A model generated the notes under the pieces. That model worked only from the letters and a program-made list of their open reading frames with translations. It did no database searches and was not told the origin of the DNA. Shown here in pieces: positions 7,883-16,710 of a DNA stretch of 64,000 nt; position 1 is the stretch's first letter; each line of letters starts with the position of its first letter. Both the position numbers and the translations under genes were made by a program. The stretch is from Bin87 sp965116565 (GTDB lineage Bacteria; Chloroflexota; Dehalococcoidia; Lucifugimonadales; UBA3495), in the NCBI GenBank assembly GCA_965116565.1, contig OZ220699.1:3720001-3784000 (forward strand), in the 5' to 3' direction.

Positions 7883-10177
7883 ATGACCGGCACCAAGCCA
7901 TCTCCCTACCACACCGTAGGACACAGCGCTCCCCGGCGCGAACTGCCTGAGAAGCTGAACGGGTCGGCGCAATACTCGGCGGACATTTCGCTGCCGGGGA
8001 TGCTGCACGGGGTCATTGTGCGGAGCCCGCATCCGCATGCGAACGTGCTGAGCGTTGACGCGGCCGATGCGCTGGCCCTGCCTGGAGTGCACGCGGTGGT
8101 CACGCCGGCCGATGCTCCGGCGACGTGGCTCGCGCCGGATATGGCGGTGCTGGACACTCGGGTACGGTTTGCGGGGGATGAGGTTGCTGCGGTGGCCGCC
8201 GACGACCTGCACACTGCGCAACGGGCCGCCGCGCTGGTGCGGGTGGAATACGAGCCGCTGCCATTCGTGACCGACCCGGTGGCCGCGCTGGAACCGGACG
8301 CGCCGCAGATTCACCCGCAGGGGAACCTGGCGATTCCAGAACCGCTGGCATTGCAGCGCGGGGACGTAGAGGCGGGATTTGCCGCCGCCGACATCATCCT
8401 GGAGGAGACGTACCATCTGCCGACGCACTCGGCGACCCCGCTGGAGCCCCGGGCCGCGCTGGCGGCGTGGGACGGGAACAACCTGACGGTGTGGAAGTCG
8501 ACGCGAGGCGTCCACGTGGACCGAATGGCGTTAGCGGATGTGCTTGAACTGGATGTCGGGCAGGTACGGGTGATCGGGCCCAACATGGGAGGCGGCTACG
8601 GGAACAAGGATGAATCGCGCATAGCGGTTCTGGCGGCGATGCTGGCGCGCCGGGCGGGCCGGCCGGTGCGCATCGAGTATTCGCGGCAGGAGGAGTTTGT
8701 CGCGGGGCGAACGCGGCACGGCGGACGGATTGCGCTGAGGATTGGCGTCACGGGGGACGGGGACGTCACCGCCATCCACGGGGATGCGATCCTGGACTCC
8801 GGAGCATACCAGGCCACCGCGCCGAGGGTGGCGCGGCGAGCCGGCCAGGGGATGTTGTACCTGTACCGCTGTCCAAACGTGCGGTTCGACGCCCGACCGG
8901 TGGCGACCAACAAGCCGGTGTCGGGCAGCTATCGCGCGCTGGGCGCGCCGCAGGGCCATTTCGCGCTGGAAACCCTGATGGACCGCGCGGCGGAGGCGAT
9001 CGGCATGGACCCGCTGGGGTTCCGGCTGCGCAACCACGTGCCGCTGGAGGGACAGGCCGGAACGCGGATCACACCACTGGACGAGATCGTGGACGGCCAG
9101 CCGGTGGAGGGCGGCATACCGTTTTCGAGCAACGGGCTTGAGGAGTGCCTGCGCCGCGGGGCCGCGGAGTTCGGGTGGAACGAGCCTTTTGAGCGTTCAG
9201 ACTCTGCTGATCCGTTCATTCGCAAGGGACGCGGGATCAGCATGATGATCTATCGCGGCGGCGTGGGGGACGAATCGGCGGCGTCGCTATCGATCGATAC
9301 GGACGGCAAAGTGCGGCTGCTGAGCGGGGTGATGGACGTGGGCGAGGGTGCTGTGACGGTGCTCTGCCAGATTGCGGCGGATGCCATGTCGGTCGGATAT
9401 GACGACGTGCTGCCCCACTTCGCAGACACGGAGGACACGCCCAACGCCCCGATAACCGCCGGGTCGACGGCGACCTTCTCCACGGGGACGGCGGTGCTGC
9501 ATGCGGCGGAGAGCTTGCGAGCAAAGATGCTGGAGGCCGCCGCCGACCGGCTGGATGCATCCACCGCCGAACTTACCATCGCTGACGGATCGGTTTTTGT
9601 CAGGAACCATCCGGGTCGCCGGGTTTCATACGCCGATTTGGCGCGGGCCGTTGGGTCGGACCAACTATCCGCCGAGGCGACGGTGTTGCCGGGCAGCACC
9701 GATTACATCGTGAACAGCTTCGGAGCGCATTTCTGCGAGGTGGAGGTGGATACAGCAACGGGCCGGGTGCGGATCAACCGGTACGTGGCCGCGCACGATT
9801 CGGGGCGGATCATCAACCCGCGGACGGCGTTGAACCAGGTGGAGGGCGCGATTTCGCAGATGCTGGGATTCGCGCTCACGGAGGAACTGATCACGGACGC
9901 GCCGACGGGAGTAACGCTGAACGGCAGTTACCTGGAGCACAAGAGCCCGACGATCCAGGACTTCCCGAGCATCACAACGATTTTCGCGGACGTGGTGGAT
10001 CCGGTGGGTCCGATGGGAGCAAAGGGGCTGGGGGAGGTGCCATCGGTGGGGGTTGCGCCGGCGATTGCCAACGCGCTCTACGATGCCATCGGCGTGCGGT
10101 TCATGCGGCTGCCGATCACGCCGGACCGGGTGCTGGCGGCGCTGGCGCGTCAACAAAACGCGCACGTTGCAAATTAG
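7883..10177 (+). CDS. Molybdopterin-binding subunit of a xanthine dehydrogenase/CoxL-like hydroxylase
   Basis: This is the large catalytic subunit (764 residues) that hydroxylates an unknown organic substrate at a molybdenum centre. Family marks include the N-terminal KLNGSAQYSADI, GGGYGNKDES near residue 237, SGSYRALGAPQGH near 350 and the C-terminal GAKGLGEVPSVG with the catalytic Glu. The form I CO-dehydrogenase loop A-Y-x-C-S-F-R is absent, which argues against CO oxidation. ATG 7883 starts five bases after the dCTP deaminase stop; an upstream in-frame codon would overlap it. The matching Fe-S subunit is at 6420 on the other strand and the FAD subunit at 10755. Confidence 0.93.
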   Translation: MTGTKPSPYHTVGHSAPRRELPEKLNGSAQYSADISLPGMLHGVIVRSPHPHANVLSVDAADALALPGVHAVVTPADAPATWLAPDMAVLDTRVRFAGDEVAAVAADDLHTAQRAAALVRVEYEPLPFVTDPVAALEPDAPQIHPQGNLAIPEPLALQRGDVEAGFAAADIILEETYHLPTHSATPLEPRAALAAWDGNNLTVWKSTRGVHVDRMALADVLELDVGQVRVIGPNMGGGYGNKDESRIAVLAAMLARRAGRPVRIEYSRQEEFVAGRTRHGGRIALRIGVTGDGDVTAIHGDAILDSGAYQATAPRVARRAGQGMLYLYRCPNVRFDARPVATNKPVSGSYRALGAPQGHFALETLMDRAAEAIGMDPLGFRLRNHVPLEGQAGTRITPLDEIVDGQPVEGGIPFSSNGLEECLRRGAAEFGWNEPFERSDSADPFIRKGRGISMMIYRGGVGDESAASLSIDTDGKVRLLSGVMDVGEGAVTVLCQIAADAMSVGYDDVLPHFADTEDTPNAPITAGSTATFSTGTAVLHAAESLRAKMLEAAADRLDASTAELTIADGSVFVRNHPGRRVSYADLARAVGSDQLSAEATVLPGSTDYIVNSFGAHFCEVEVDTATGRVRINRYVAAHDSGRIINPRTALNQVEGAISQMLGFALTEELITDAPTGVTLNGSYLEHKSPTIQDFPSITTIFADVVDPVGPMGAKGLGEVPSVGVAPAIANALYDAIGVRFMRLPITPDRVLAALARQQNAHVAN

Positions 10178-10551
10178 AGCGGGCCGCCCCAACCCAGGCG
10201 CAACCCAGCTACGGGAATCAACTCCTGCGCCACAGGATCCACCGCAAGCTTGAAGATTTCCAGGGTTGTCGCACCCAGCAAGAAATGGCCGTCCGGCCCA
10301 AAGATAACAGGACAAATATTGGTGAGATCGCCGATGCGGATCGCGGCTACACCGTAATGGCGCATCTCGCTTTCACCATTGGCATACACGCAACGGTATT
10401 CCCCTTGCGGTTCAACGTGCAATTGCTCAAACAATGACGCCGGAAACATGGAATCGGACGCTCCGGTGTCAACCACCGCTTTCACCGGCAGCAAATCGCC
10501 ACCCAAAATCCCAGGATGGCCAACTTGAACCGGTACGCTGAAATAGCCCAT
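10174..10551 (-). CDS. Retropepsin-like aspartic protease family protein
   Basis: The 125-residue protein has the single-domain retroviral-type aspartic protease pattern. AVVDTGASDSMFP contains the catalytic D28-T29-G30, and HFLLGATTLEIF matches the second conserved strand. Such small clan AA proteins must dimerise to be active. ATG 10551 is preferred because GAGGAG lies just upstream and MGYFSVPVQVG aligns with the paralogues at 52195 and 53271. The gene overlaps the CoxL-like stop by four bases tail to tail and separates CoxL from CoxM. Cellular substrate is unknown. Confidence 0.75.
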   Translation of the reverse strand: MGYFSVPVQVGHPGILGGDLLPVKAVVDTGASDSMFPASLFEQLHVEPQGEYRCVYANGESEMRHYGVAAIRIGDLTNICPVIFGPDGHFLLGATTLEIFKLAVDPVAQELIPVAGLRLGWGGPL

Positions 10552-10754
10552 TGCACTCCTCGTAGTCAGCAATTCACCAGCCGCTGATGTTGAATAATTT
10601 CTGGAAACAGAGTTAGGGGTAGACCGGCATATAGCATTATGCCATATATTTGTCAATTATCGTGTTCACGGGCTGGCAAATGTGCGATGCGACCAGACCG
10701 GCTAACTCCAACCATAATATAGTAATCAGCACAAATATGGACGAGGAATGACGC

Positions 10755-11753
10755 ATGACGTTTCGACTGGTTCAGCCAACTTCCCTGGCGGAGGCGTGCT
10801 CGCTGTTGGCGGATCATCCCGACGCCGTGCCGGTGGCCGGCGGGACCGACCTGCTGTCGGAAATACGGGACGGGACCGCGACGCCCGCCACACTGGTTGC
10901 GCTGGATGCCATCGCCGATGCTGGCCTGAGGGGGATCACGGACACTGCGGATGGCGGGGTGCGGATTGGGGCATTGACGACCATTGCCGACATTGCCGGC
11001 CACGGGGGCATCCGCGAGCGTTACGCAGCGTTGGGGCAGGCCGCGGCGGGGTTGGCGACGCCGCAGGTGCGGAACCTGGGAACGCTGGGCGGGAACCTGA
11101 ACCAACGGCCGCGGTGCTGGTACTACCGGCATCCGCTGACGGTGTGCCTGAAACGGGGCGGCGACCGGTGCTTCGCGGTGCAGGGCGTGGGCAAGTACTT
11201 GTGCATCACCGGCGGGGACCGCTGTTTCATTGTGCATCCGTCGGATATCGGGGTGGCGCTCACCGCGCTGGGGGCGTCGGTTACCATCGCGTCGGCGGAC
11301 GGACAGAGGGACGTGTCAATCGGGGACTACTTTGTTGGGCCGGACGTGGATCTGATGCGGGAGAACATCCTGCAGCCTGGGGAGTTGCTGACGGCGGTGA
11401 CACTGCCGTCCCCGCCCGAGAACCGGCGCAGCATCTACCTGAAGGCGCGGGAGAGGGAGTCGGGAGACTTCGCGCTGGTGAGCGTGGCGGCGGTTTTGAC
11501 CGTCGCGGACGGCGTGGTGACAGATGCGTCGGTGGCGCTGGGCGGTGTTGCGCCGACGCCGTATCGCGCGACCGGCACGGAGGAGTACCTGCGGGATCGC
11601 GTTGTTGGTGAGATCGATACCGCACACGCCGGTGCGGTTGCGATTGCCGACCCGCGGCCGTTGCCCGATAACGCCTACAAGGTACCGATGGTGGCGAACC
11701 TGACAAACCGGGCGATTACGATGATGCTGGCGGAGTTCGCCGACGCGTCGTAA
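10755..11753 (+). CDS. FAD-binding subunit of a molybdenum hydroxylase (CoxM type) with Cys-rich insertion
   Basis: The 332-residue protein is the FAD subunit. AGGTDLL near residue 28 and TLGGNL near 110 are the two flavin-binding signatures. Between them and the C-terminal domain lies an insertion with C121, C131, C139, C150 and C157. A comparable loop in the beta subunit of 4-hydroxybenzoyl-CoA reductase binds an extra [4Fe-4S] cluster, so a fourth cluster is possible here by analogy. GAGG sits eight bases before ATG 10755. Together with 6420 and 7883 it completes a three-subunit hydroxylase. Confidence 0.92.
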   Translation: MTFRLVQPTSLAEACSLLADHPDAVPVAGGTDLLSEIRDGTATPATLVALDAIADAGLRGITDTADGGVRIGALTTIADIAGHGGIRERYAALGQAAAGLATPQVRNLGTLGGNLNQRPRCWYYRHPLTVCLKRGGDRCFAVQGVGKYLCITGGDRCFIVHPSDIGVALTALGASVTIASADGQRDVSIGDYFVGPDVDLMRENILQPGELLTAVTLPSPPENRRSIYLKARERESGDFALVSVAAVLTVADGVVTDASVALGGVAPTPYRATGTEEYLRDRVVGEIDTAHAGAVAIADPRPLPDNAYKVPMVANLTNRAITMMLAEFADAS

Positions 11754-12090
11754 GGAGCCGGGGACGTCGTCGATGGCGAATGCACCACGTTTCCCTCGTT
11801 TCCGGCCTGCGGGATCCCGCTCATGGTTCGACAGGCTCACCATGAGCGGGATGGGCGGCGGGTTTGCAAAAGGATGGGTACCGGGCTCCCGAAAGGGTGG
11901 GCGGCGGGTCTGCAAAGGGACGGGCAGCGGGCGTCGGAGAGGCATGCGACTCCGCTGTCGGCTGACCTTGCGTCCGCAAGTGGCCTACCCACAGCAACGG
12001 TTACGTACTATACTGCCGACGGCGGCGGTGGAACGAGTTATGTAACCACCGGACCGTACACATCCCACATCAGCAACAGAAGGAGGCGTT
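11754..12090. repeat. Intergenic repeat block with palindrome of the TTCGACAGGCTCA family
   Basis: No gene is visible here. CCCGCTCATGGT (11816-11827) and ACCATGAGCGGG (11839-11850) form a 12-bp stem around TCGACAGGCTC. The same motif recurs at 47467-47492. Downstream, a G-rich unit (GGGCGGCGGGTTTGCAAA-like) is repeated imperfectly twice between about 11853 and 11935. An AAGGAGG near 12080 belongs to the next gene. Confidence 0.7.
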
Positions 12091-12411
12091 ATGACGCAGC
12101 CCGCAGCCCGAACCGTTATGCAGGAGATTTCCCCCAAGCTGGCCGAACTGTCGGCCGACGTGTTGTTCGGTGACGTTTGGGAGCGTCCCGAGCTATCCAA
12201 GCGCGACCGCAGCCTGATCACCGTGGCGACCCTGACCGCGCTGTATCGCACCGACCAGTTGCGCGGACACATCGGGCGCGCGCTGGACAACGGCGTTACC
12301 CGCTCGGAAATTTCCGAGGTGATCGCTCACATGGCGTTCTATGCCGGCTGGCCCGTGGCGGCCAACGCCGTTCGCGTGGCCAAGGAAGTATTCGACGAGC
12401 GCGGCGTCTAG
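12091..12411 (+). CDS. Carboxymuconolactone decarboxylase (CMD) family protein
   Basis: The 106-residue all-helical protein belongs to the CMD/AhpD-like family. KRDRSLITVATLTAL and LRGHIGRALDNGVTRSEI are typical, as is EVIAHMAFYAGWPVA. The AhpD redox C-x-x-C is absent, so it resembles decarboxylase-type rather than peroxidase-partner members. AAGGAGG precedes ATG 12091 by six bases. It is followed on the same strand by a TPP enzyme and an SDR, suggesting a small catabolic cluster. The substrate is unknown. Confidence 0.9.
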   Translation: MTQPAARTVMQEISPKLAELSADVLFGDVWERPELSKRDRSLITVATLTALYRTDQLRGHIGRALDNGVTRSEISEVIAHMAFYAGWPVAANAVRVAKEVFDERGV

Positions 12412-12544
12412 CCACCGCGTCCGATTCGTTCCGTATCCGCCATTCCCGGGAACGGGGATTCACGGCGTCCTGTTGTCGAGGAGCCGGGTTTCCCGATTCC
12501 ACGGGTTGGCGGTGAACCTTAAATCAGAATCAGGAGGCAATCCG

Positions 12545-14218
12545 ATGCCCAGAATGACCGGCGCCCGATTCCTGGCCGAAACGCTGCAGGAATACGGCGT
12601 AACCCACGTGTTCTTTGTACCCGCGATCATCCGCCGCGCCCTCGTTGAGATGGAGGACGTTGGCATCAAGCGCATCATCTCCCACGGCGAGAAATCTGCG
12701 GCGTACATGGCTGACGCCTACGCGCGGGTTACCGGGAAGCCGGGGTTGTGCTTCGCGCAATCGGTGGGCGCGGCCAACCTGGCGGCCGGGCTGCAGGACG
12801 CCTACCTGGGCGTTTCGCCGGTGATCGCCATCACGGGCCACCGGCCGCCGATGCACCGGCACCGCAATTCGTACCAGGAGATTGAGCACTCGCGGCCTTT
12901 CGCGTCGGTCACCAAGTACAGCGCTGAAGTGGAGACGGTGGATCAACTGCCTCACCTGCTGCGGCAGGCGTTCCGCGAGGTTACGACGGGACAGACCCTG
13001 CCGGCGCACCTGGACTTCTCAGGAATCTCCGGCGACGTGATCACTGACGGCGAGTTGGACATCGACGTGATCGTGGAAGAGCCGTTCACGCAGCGGCCGG
13101 CGTTCCGTCCCGAACCGGAACCGGAACGGGTCCGCGAGGCGGCGCGCATCCTGTCGCAGGCGGAGCGTCCCGTGATCGTGGCCGGCGGCGGCGTCACCGC
13201 GTCGGGCGCGCAGGCCGAGGTAACGCGGCTGGCCGAGATGCTCAACATACCGGTGGCGACGGCGCTGAACGCCAAGGGGTGCATTCCCGAGAACCACCCG
13301 CTGTCCGTGGGTGTGGTGGGAAGCTACTCGCGCTGGTCCGCAAACCGGGTGGTCTCGGAGGCCGACCTGGTGCTGTTCATCGGGAGCCATACCGGGAGCC
13401 AGGTGACGCTGGACTGGCGGCTGCCGGCCGTGGGCACGCCGACGATCCAGATCGACATTGACGCCAGCGAACTGGGCCGCTCGTATCCCGGTGGCTACGG
13501 CCTGCTGGGCGACGCCAAGCGCACGTTGGAACGACTCATCGACGTATTGGAGCCCACGGGCGGCAACGCCGGGTGGGTGTCGCGGGCGCAGGAGCACGTG
13601 CAGAACTGGCGGGATGAGCACCAGGACGTGCTCAACTCCGACGCCGTGCCGATTCGCCCGGAGCGTCTGTGCCAGGAGTTGACCGACTTCCTGCCCTCGG
13701 ACGCAGTCTTGCTCGCCGACACGGGGCACGCCGGCATCTGGACCGGCAGCATGGTTGAGATGCACCACCCCGAACAGTCGTACCTGCGGGCCGCGGGTTC
13801 GCTGGGTTGGGGTCTGCCGGCGGCGCTGGGCGCCAAGTGCGGCGTGCCGGACCGCCCGGTGGTGTGCTGGACCGGCGACGGCGGGATGTGGTACCACATC
13901 GGCGAGTTGGAGACCGCCGTGCGCTACGGCATCAACGCGGTGATCGTGGTGCACAACAACGGCGGGCTGAATCAGGACCGGCGGGGCGACGAGGCGGCCT
14001 ACGCAGGCAGAGAGAACGACAACTCCGCAGATCTGTGGCGATTCAACGACACCGACTTCGCGCAGATCGCCGAGTCCATGGGCGCGCTGGGCATACGGGT
14101 AACGGATCCGAACCAGATCAATTCGGCCCTGGACCAGGCCGTGAGCGCGAACCGTCCGGCGGTGGTGGACATCGTCAGCGACGGGGACGTTGCGGCCGCG
14201 CCGCCGTGGGGACCGTAG
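12545..14218 (+). CDS. Thiamine-diphosphate-dependent enzyme, acetolactate synthase-like
   Basis: The 557-residue protein has the three-domain architecture of acetolactate synthase/benzoylformate decarboxylase relatives. The catalytic Glu is E49 in SHGEKSAAYMADAYAR. The central domain starts near RPVIVAGGGV and the C-terminal TPP motif is WTGDGGMWYH through HNNGG. AGGAGG lies upstream of ATG 12545. The partner genes (CMD protein, SDR) suggest catabolism of a small keto or hydroxy acid rather than branched-chain amino acid synthesis. No regulatory subunit is present. A paralogue at 50447 lacks the catalytic Glu. Confidence 0.88.
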   Translation: MPRMTGARFLAETLQEYGVTHVFFVPAIIRRALVEMEDVGIKRIISHGEKSAAYMADAYARVTGKPGLCFAQSVGAANLAAGLQDAYLGVSPVIAITGHRPPMHRHRNSYQEIEHSRPFASVTKYSAEVETVDQLPHLLRQAFREVTTGQTLPAHLDFSGISGDVITDGELDIDVIVEEPFTQRPAFRPEPEPERVREAARILSQAERPVIVAGGGVTASGAQAEVTRLAEMLNIPVATALNAKGCIPENHPLSVGVVGSYSRWSANRVVSEADLVLFIGSHTGSQVTLDWRLPAVGTPTIQIDIDASELGRSYPGGYGLLGDAKRTLERLIDVLEPTGGNAGWVSRAQEHVQNWRDEHQDVLNSDAVPIRPERLCQELTDFLPSDAVLLADTGHAGIWTGSMVEMHHPEQSYLRAAGSLGWGLPAALGAKCGVPDRPVVCWTGDGGMWYHIGELETAVRYGINAVIVVHNNGGLNQDRRGDEAAYAGRENDNSADLWRFNDTDFAQIAESMGALGIRVTDPNQINSALDQAVSANRPAVVDIVSDGDVAAAPPWGP

Positions 14219-14240
14219 TTGCCGGACGGAGACATGGTAT

Positions 14241-14280
14241 GGGAAGGCATGGCGCACGACATCCGACGCCATGCCTTCCC
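14241..14280. terminator. Strong hairpin after the TPP enzyme
   Basis: GGGAAGGCATGGCG (14241-14254) pairs perfectly with CGCCATGCCTTCCC (14267-14280), giving a 14-bp stem and 12-base loop. No T-run follows, so it may be a processing or attenuation element rather than a classical terminator before the SDR gene. Confidence 0.6.
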
Positions 14281-14360
14281 GGTCCGTGGTAGTTGCCCGG
14301 TCGTTATCGTTGCGGCACAAACGCTCAGCGGCGGCCAACACGCCGAATTGAGGTGACGGC

Positions 14361-15194
14361 ATGAAATTGGACGGTCAGGTTGCCGTGATTACGGGCGCGG
14401 GGAGAGGCATCGGACGGGCCATCGCGCTGGCCTATGCCCGTGAGGGCGCAAAACTGGCGCTGGCCGCGCGGAGCGAATCCGATTTGCAGGAAGCGGTCGG
14501 CGCCGTTGCGGAGCTGGGCGCTGAGGCCATCGCCGTGCCCACTGACGTCACCAGCCAGGAGGACACGGAGCAATTGGCGCGCCGGACGGTGGAGCAGTTC
14601 GGGCGCATCGACGTGCTGGTGAACAACGCGGGGATCTCGGGACCCGTCGGCCCGCTGCAGGGCAACGACATCGCCGAATGGGTCAGCACCATCACGGTCA
14701 ACCTGACGGGGACGTTTTTGGTGTGTCGCGCCGTGATACCGGTGATGCTGGCGCAGTCGGGCGGGAGGATCATAAACCTGTCAGGGGCGGGCGCGACCAA
14801 CGCATGGAGCAATATGTCGGCCTACTGCTCCAGCAAGGCGGCGGTGGTGAGGCTCACCGAGGTGCTGGCCCAGGAACTGGACGACAAGGGCATAACTGTG
14901 AACGCGCTGGGACCGGGCTCGGTGCATACCAGCATGTGGGACCGGATGACGGAGCAGGCCGCCGAGGCGGGGGCGGATTTCATCCACCAGCTTGGGCTTC
15001 GGGTAACTTCGGGCGGCGGCGCGTCCATAGATGAATGCGCCGAACTGGCGGTGTGGCTGGGCTCGGGCGAAAGCGGGGCGTTGACCGGGAGGCTGATCTC
15101 GGCGGCGACCGACGATTTTCGCGACCTGCCGCCGAGGATCGATGAGATCATGGCCGGCGACGCATACACGCTGCGGCGGATGGGGCTGGACTAG
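14361..15194 (+). CDS. Short-chain dehydrogenase/reductase
   Basis: This 277-residue NAD(P)-dependent oxidoreductase shows TGAGRGIG at residue 11, the NNAG strand near 90, a catalytic Ser in INLSGAG near 141 and Y-x-x-x-K as SAYCSSKAA near 153. The Arg after the glycine motif's second strand (AARSESD) suggests NADPH preference. It is about 25 residues longer than the classical family at the C-terminus. GAGGTG precedes ATG 14361. It is the third gene of the CMD-TPP-SDR cluster. The substrate is unknown. Confidence 0.92.
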   Translation: MKLDGQVAVITGAGRGIGRAIALAYAREGAKLALAARSESDLQEAVGAVAELGAEAIAVPTDVTSQEDTEQLARRTVEQFGRIDVLVNNAGISGPVGPLQGNDIAEWVSTITVNLTGTFLVCRAVIPVMLAQSGGRIINLSGAGATNAWSNMSAYCSSKAAVVRLTEVLAQELDDKGITVNALGPGSVHTSMWDRMTEQAAEAGADFIHQLGLRVTSGGGASIDECAELAVWLGSGESGALTGRLISAATDDFRDLPPRIDEIMAGDAYTLRRMGLD

Positions 15195-15214
15195 GGCGGG
15201 TTCGACTGCTGCGG

Positions 15215-16549
15215 CTATGGCTTTGTGCCCACCGCGCAGTGGAACGGCGTTGATATGAAAAAGGTGCCGTCGGCCTCGGCCTGGGCGACGGCTGCGCGCC
15301 ACTCCGCCGCCTCTTCGGAGTTCAGCGTGGGCAGAATGCCACCCTGGAGGAACCGCAGGCGGAACGGTTCGGTAAACGTGCTGATGACGGGGAACATCTT
15401 CGTGTTCTCCAAACCCAAGCCCGCGACACGACGGTAGAGGGAAGAATCGTCGCAGCCGTCGGGATGGCCGGGGTCGTCGACCCAGGGGGGCGACTCGATC
15501 CGGGTTTTCAGGTCTGCACGCAGGGGCAGGTTGACCCAGCGGTTCATGTCGTGGGCGTGGCCCAGGACGGCGATCCTGCCGCCGGGCTTGGCGACGCGCA
15601 CCATTTCGGGGAGCATGCGGTCGGCGTTGACCCTCTGGATGACGGTGCTGGAGAACACTACGTCGATGCTGTTGTCGTCGAAAGGCAAAGCCTCGGCGCT
15701 GCCCTCGCGGAAGCTGACCACGTTGTCCATGCCGTCGCGCCGGGCGATCTCCGCGGCCTCGCGCAGGAAGAAGGTGTTGACGTCCACGCCGAAAACGGGG
15801 TTGGCGTTGGCGGTCTCGCGGGCCAGCCAACGGCACAGCACGCCGGTGCCGCAACCGACCTCGAGGACACTCTCGCCCGGCTGTATCGACGCGGCGGCGA
15901 TAAGACTTCCGACCGCCGAAAGGTAGCCGGGGGTGCGGCCCCGGGATTCCAGGCTGGCGACCATTCCCAAAGCGGGGCCGGTCAGAGTGATGACGCAGTG
16001 TCGCTCGCTCAAGGCTGGAATGATGGAATCCCACTGGTCGGGAGCCGCGCCCAACGGCAGCAGCGCCAGCGGCGTCCCCGAGCCCTGGACCCTGAAGAAA
16101 ACGCCGTCGATCTCGCCGTTCTGGGCTTCGGGAGAGATCGCGGACACTGCATTCTGCGAGTCGACTCGAGCCAGAAAGTCCAGCACGGGTCCGGCGACGT
16201 CGTTGCCGCGTTCCGCCGCGATGTCGGCGTAGTTATTTGCGTACACATAGTCGGCCAGGGTGGCCATCGACGCGGACGGCAGGCCAGCCATGTTGCGATT
16301 TATGACGTCGGTAGCGCCTCCGCGGTCGGCGTTGAACACCAGGAGCCTTTCGCCCAGCGTGGACAGCGTCGCCGAGTCGAACCCCAACGGACACACCAGG
16401 GTCAGAGACGCCAGCGCGTCGGGGAATCTGGCGGCCATGCCATACCAATCGTTCAGATTCCGGGAGGCGAAGTGGGCCCGCTCGATGCCGAGGCGCGTCA
16501 GAACGCCTGCAATTCTTTCCTCAACGGGAGTGTCGATCTGCGTGGTCAT
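15215..16549 (-). CDS. Fusion of permuted, degenerate alpha/beta-hydrolase segments with a SAM methyltransferase
   Basis: The 444-residue protein starts at ATG 16549 behind GGAGG. Residues 20-55 resemble the nucleophile region of alpha/beta hydrolases, but the usual G-x-S-x-G is replaced by HFASRNLN. Residues 150-192 (FFRVQGSGTPLALLP) resemble the N-terminal strands of the same fold, so the two parts are in reversed order. Residues 225-444 form a class I methyltransferase with VLEVGCGTG at 228-236 and a downstream LPFDDNSIDVV motif. The hydrolase part probably is not catalytic. The acceptor substrate is unknown. It converges with the SDR gene. Confidence 0.8.
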   Translation of the reverse strand: MTTQIDTPVEERIAGVLTRLGIERAHFASRNLNDWYGMAARFPDALASLTLVCPLGFDSATLSTLGERLLVFNADRGGATDVINRNMAGLPSASMATLADYVYANNYADIAAERGNDVAGPVLDFLARVDSQNAVSAISPEAQNGEIDGVFFRVQGSGTPLALLPLGAAPDQWDSIIPALSERHCVITLTGPALGMVASLESRGRTPGYLSAVGSLIAAASIQPGESVLEVGCGTGVLCRWLARETANANPVFGVDVNTFFLREAAEIARRDGMDNVVSFREGSAEALPFDDNSIDVVFSSTVIQRVNADRMLPEMVRVAKPGGRIAVLGHAHDMNRWVNLPLRADLKTRIESPPWVDDPGHPDGCDDSSLYRRVAGLGLENTKMFPVISTFTEPFRLRFLQGGILPTLNSEEAAEWRAAVAQAEADGTFFISTPFHCAVGTKP

Positions 16550-16710
16550 TTCTCTGCCTCCTGCTTCCGGTCCATGGCGCGTGAGTACCGTTGCGTGTGC
16601 CGCCTCACCGGCGTCGATTCGACCATATATCGCCAGAATACCAGCACCGGGGCGACGGCGGCCCGAACGCGAAGCCACAAACCGGCCAGCGCGATCACCG
16701 GAGGCCGGAT

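Noticed and set aside
7883..10177. Carbon monoxide dehydrogenase catalytic subunit
   Set aside because: The A-Y-x-C-S-F-R loop of form I CO dehydrogenase is absent.
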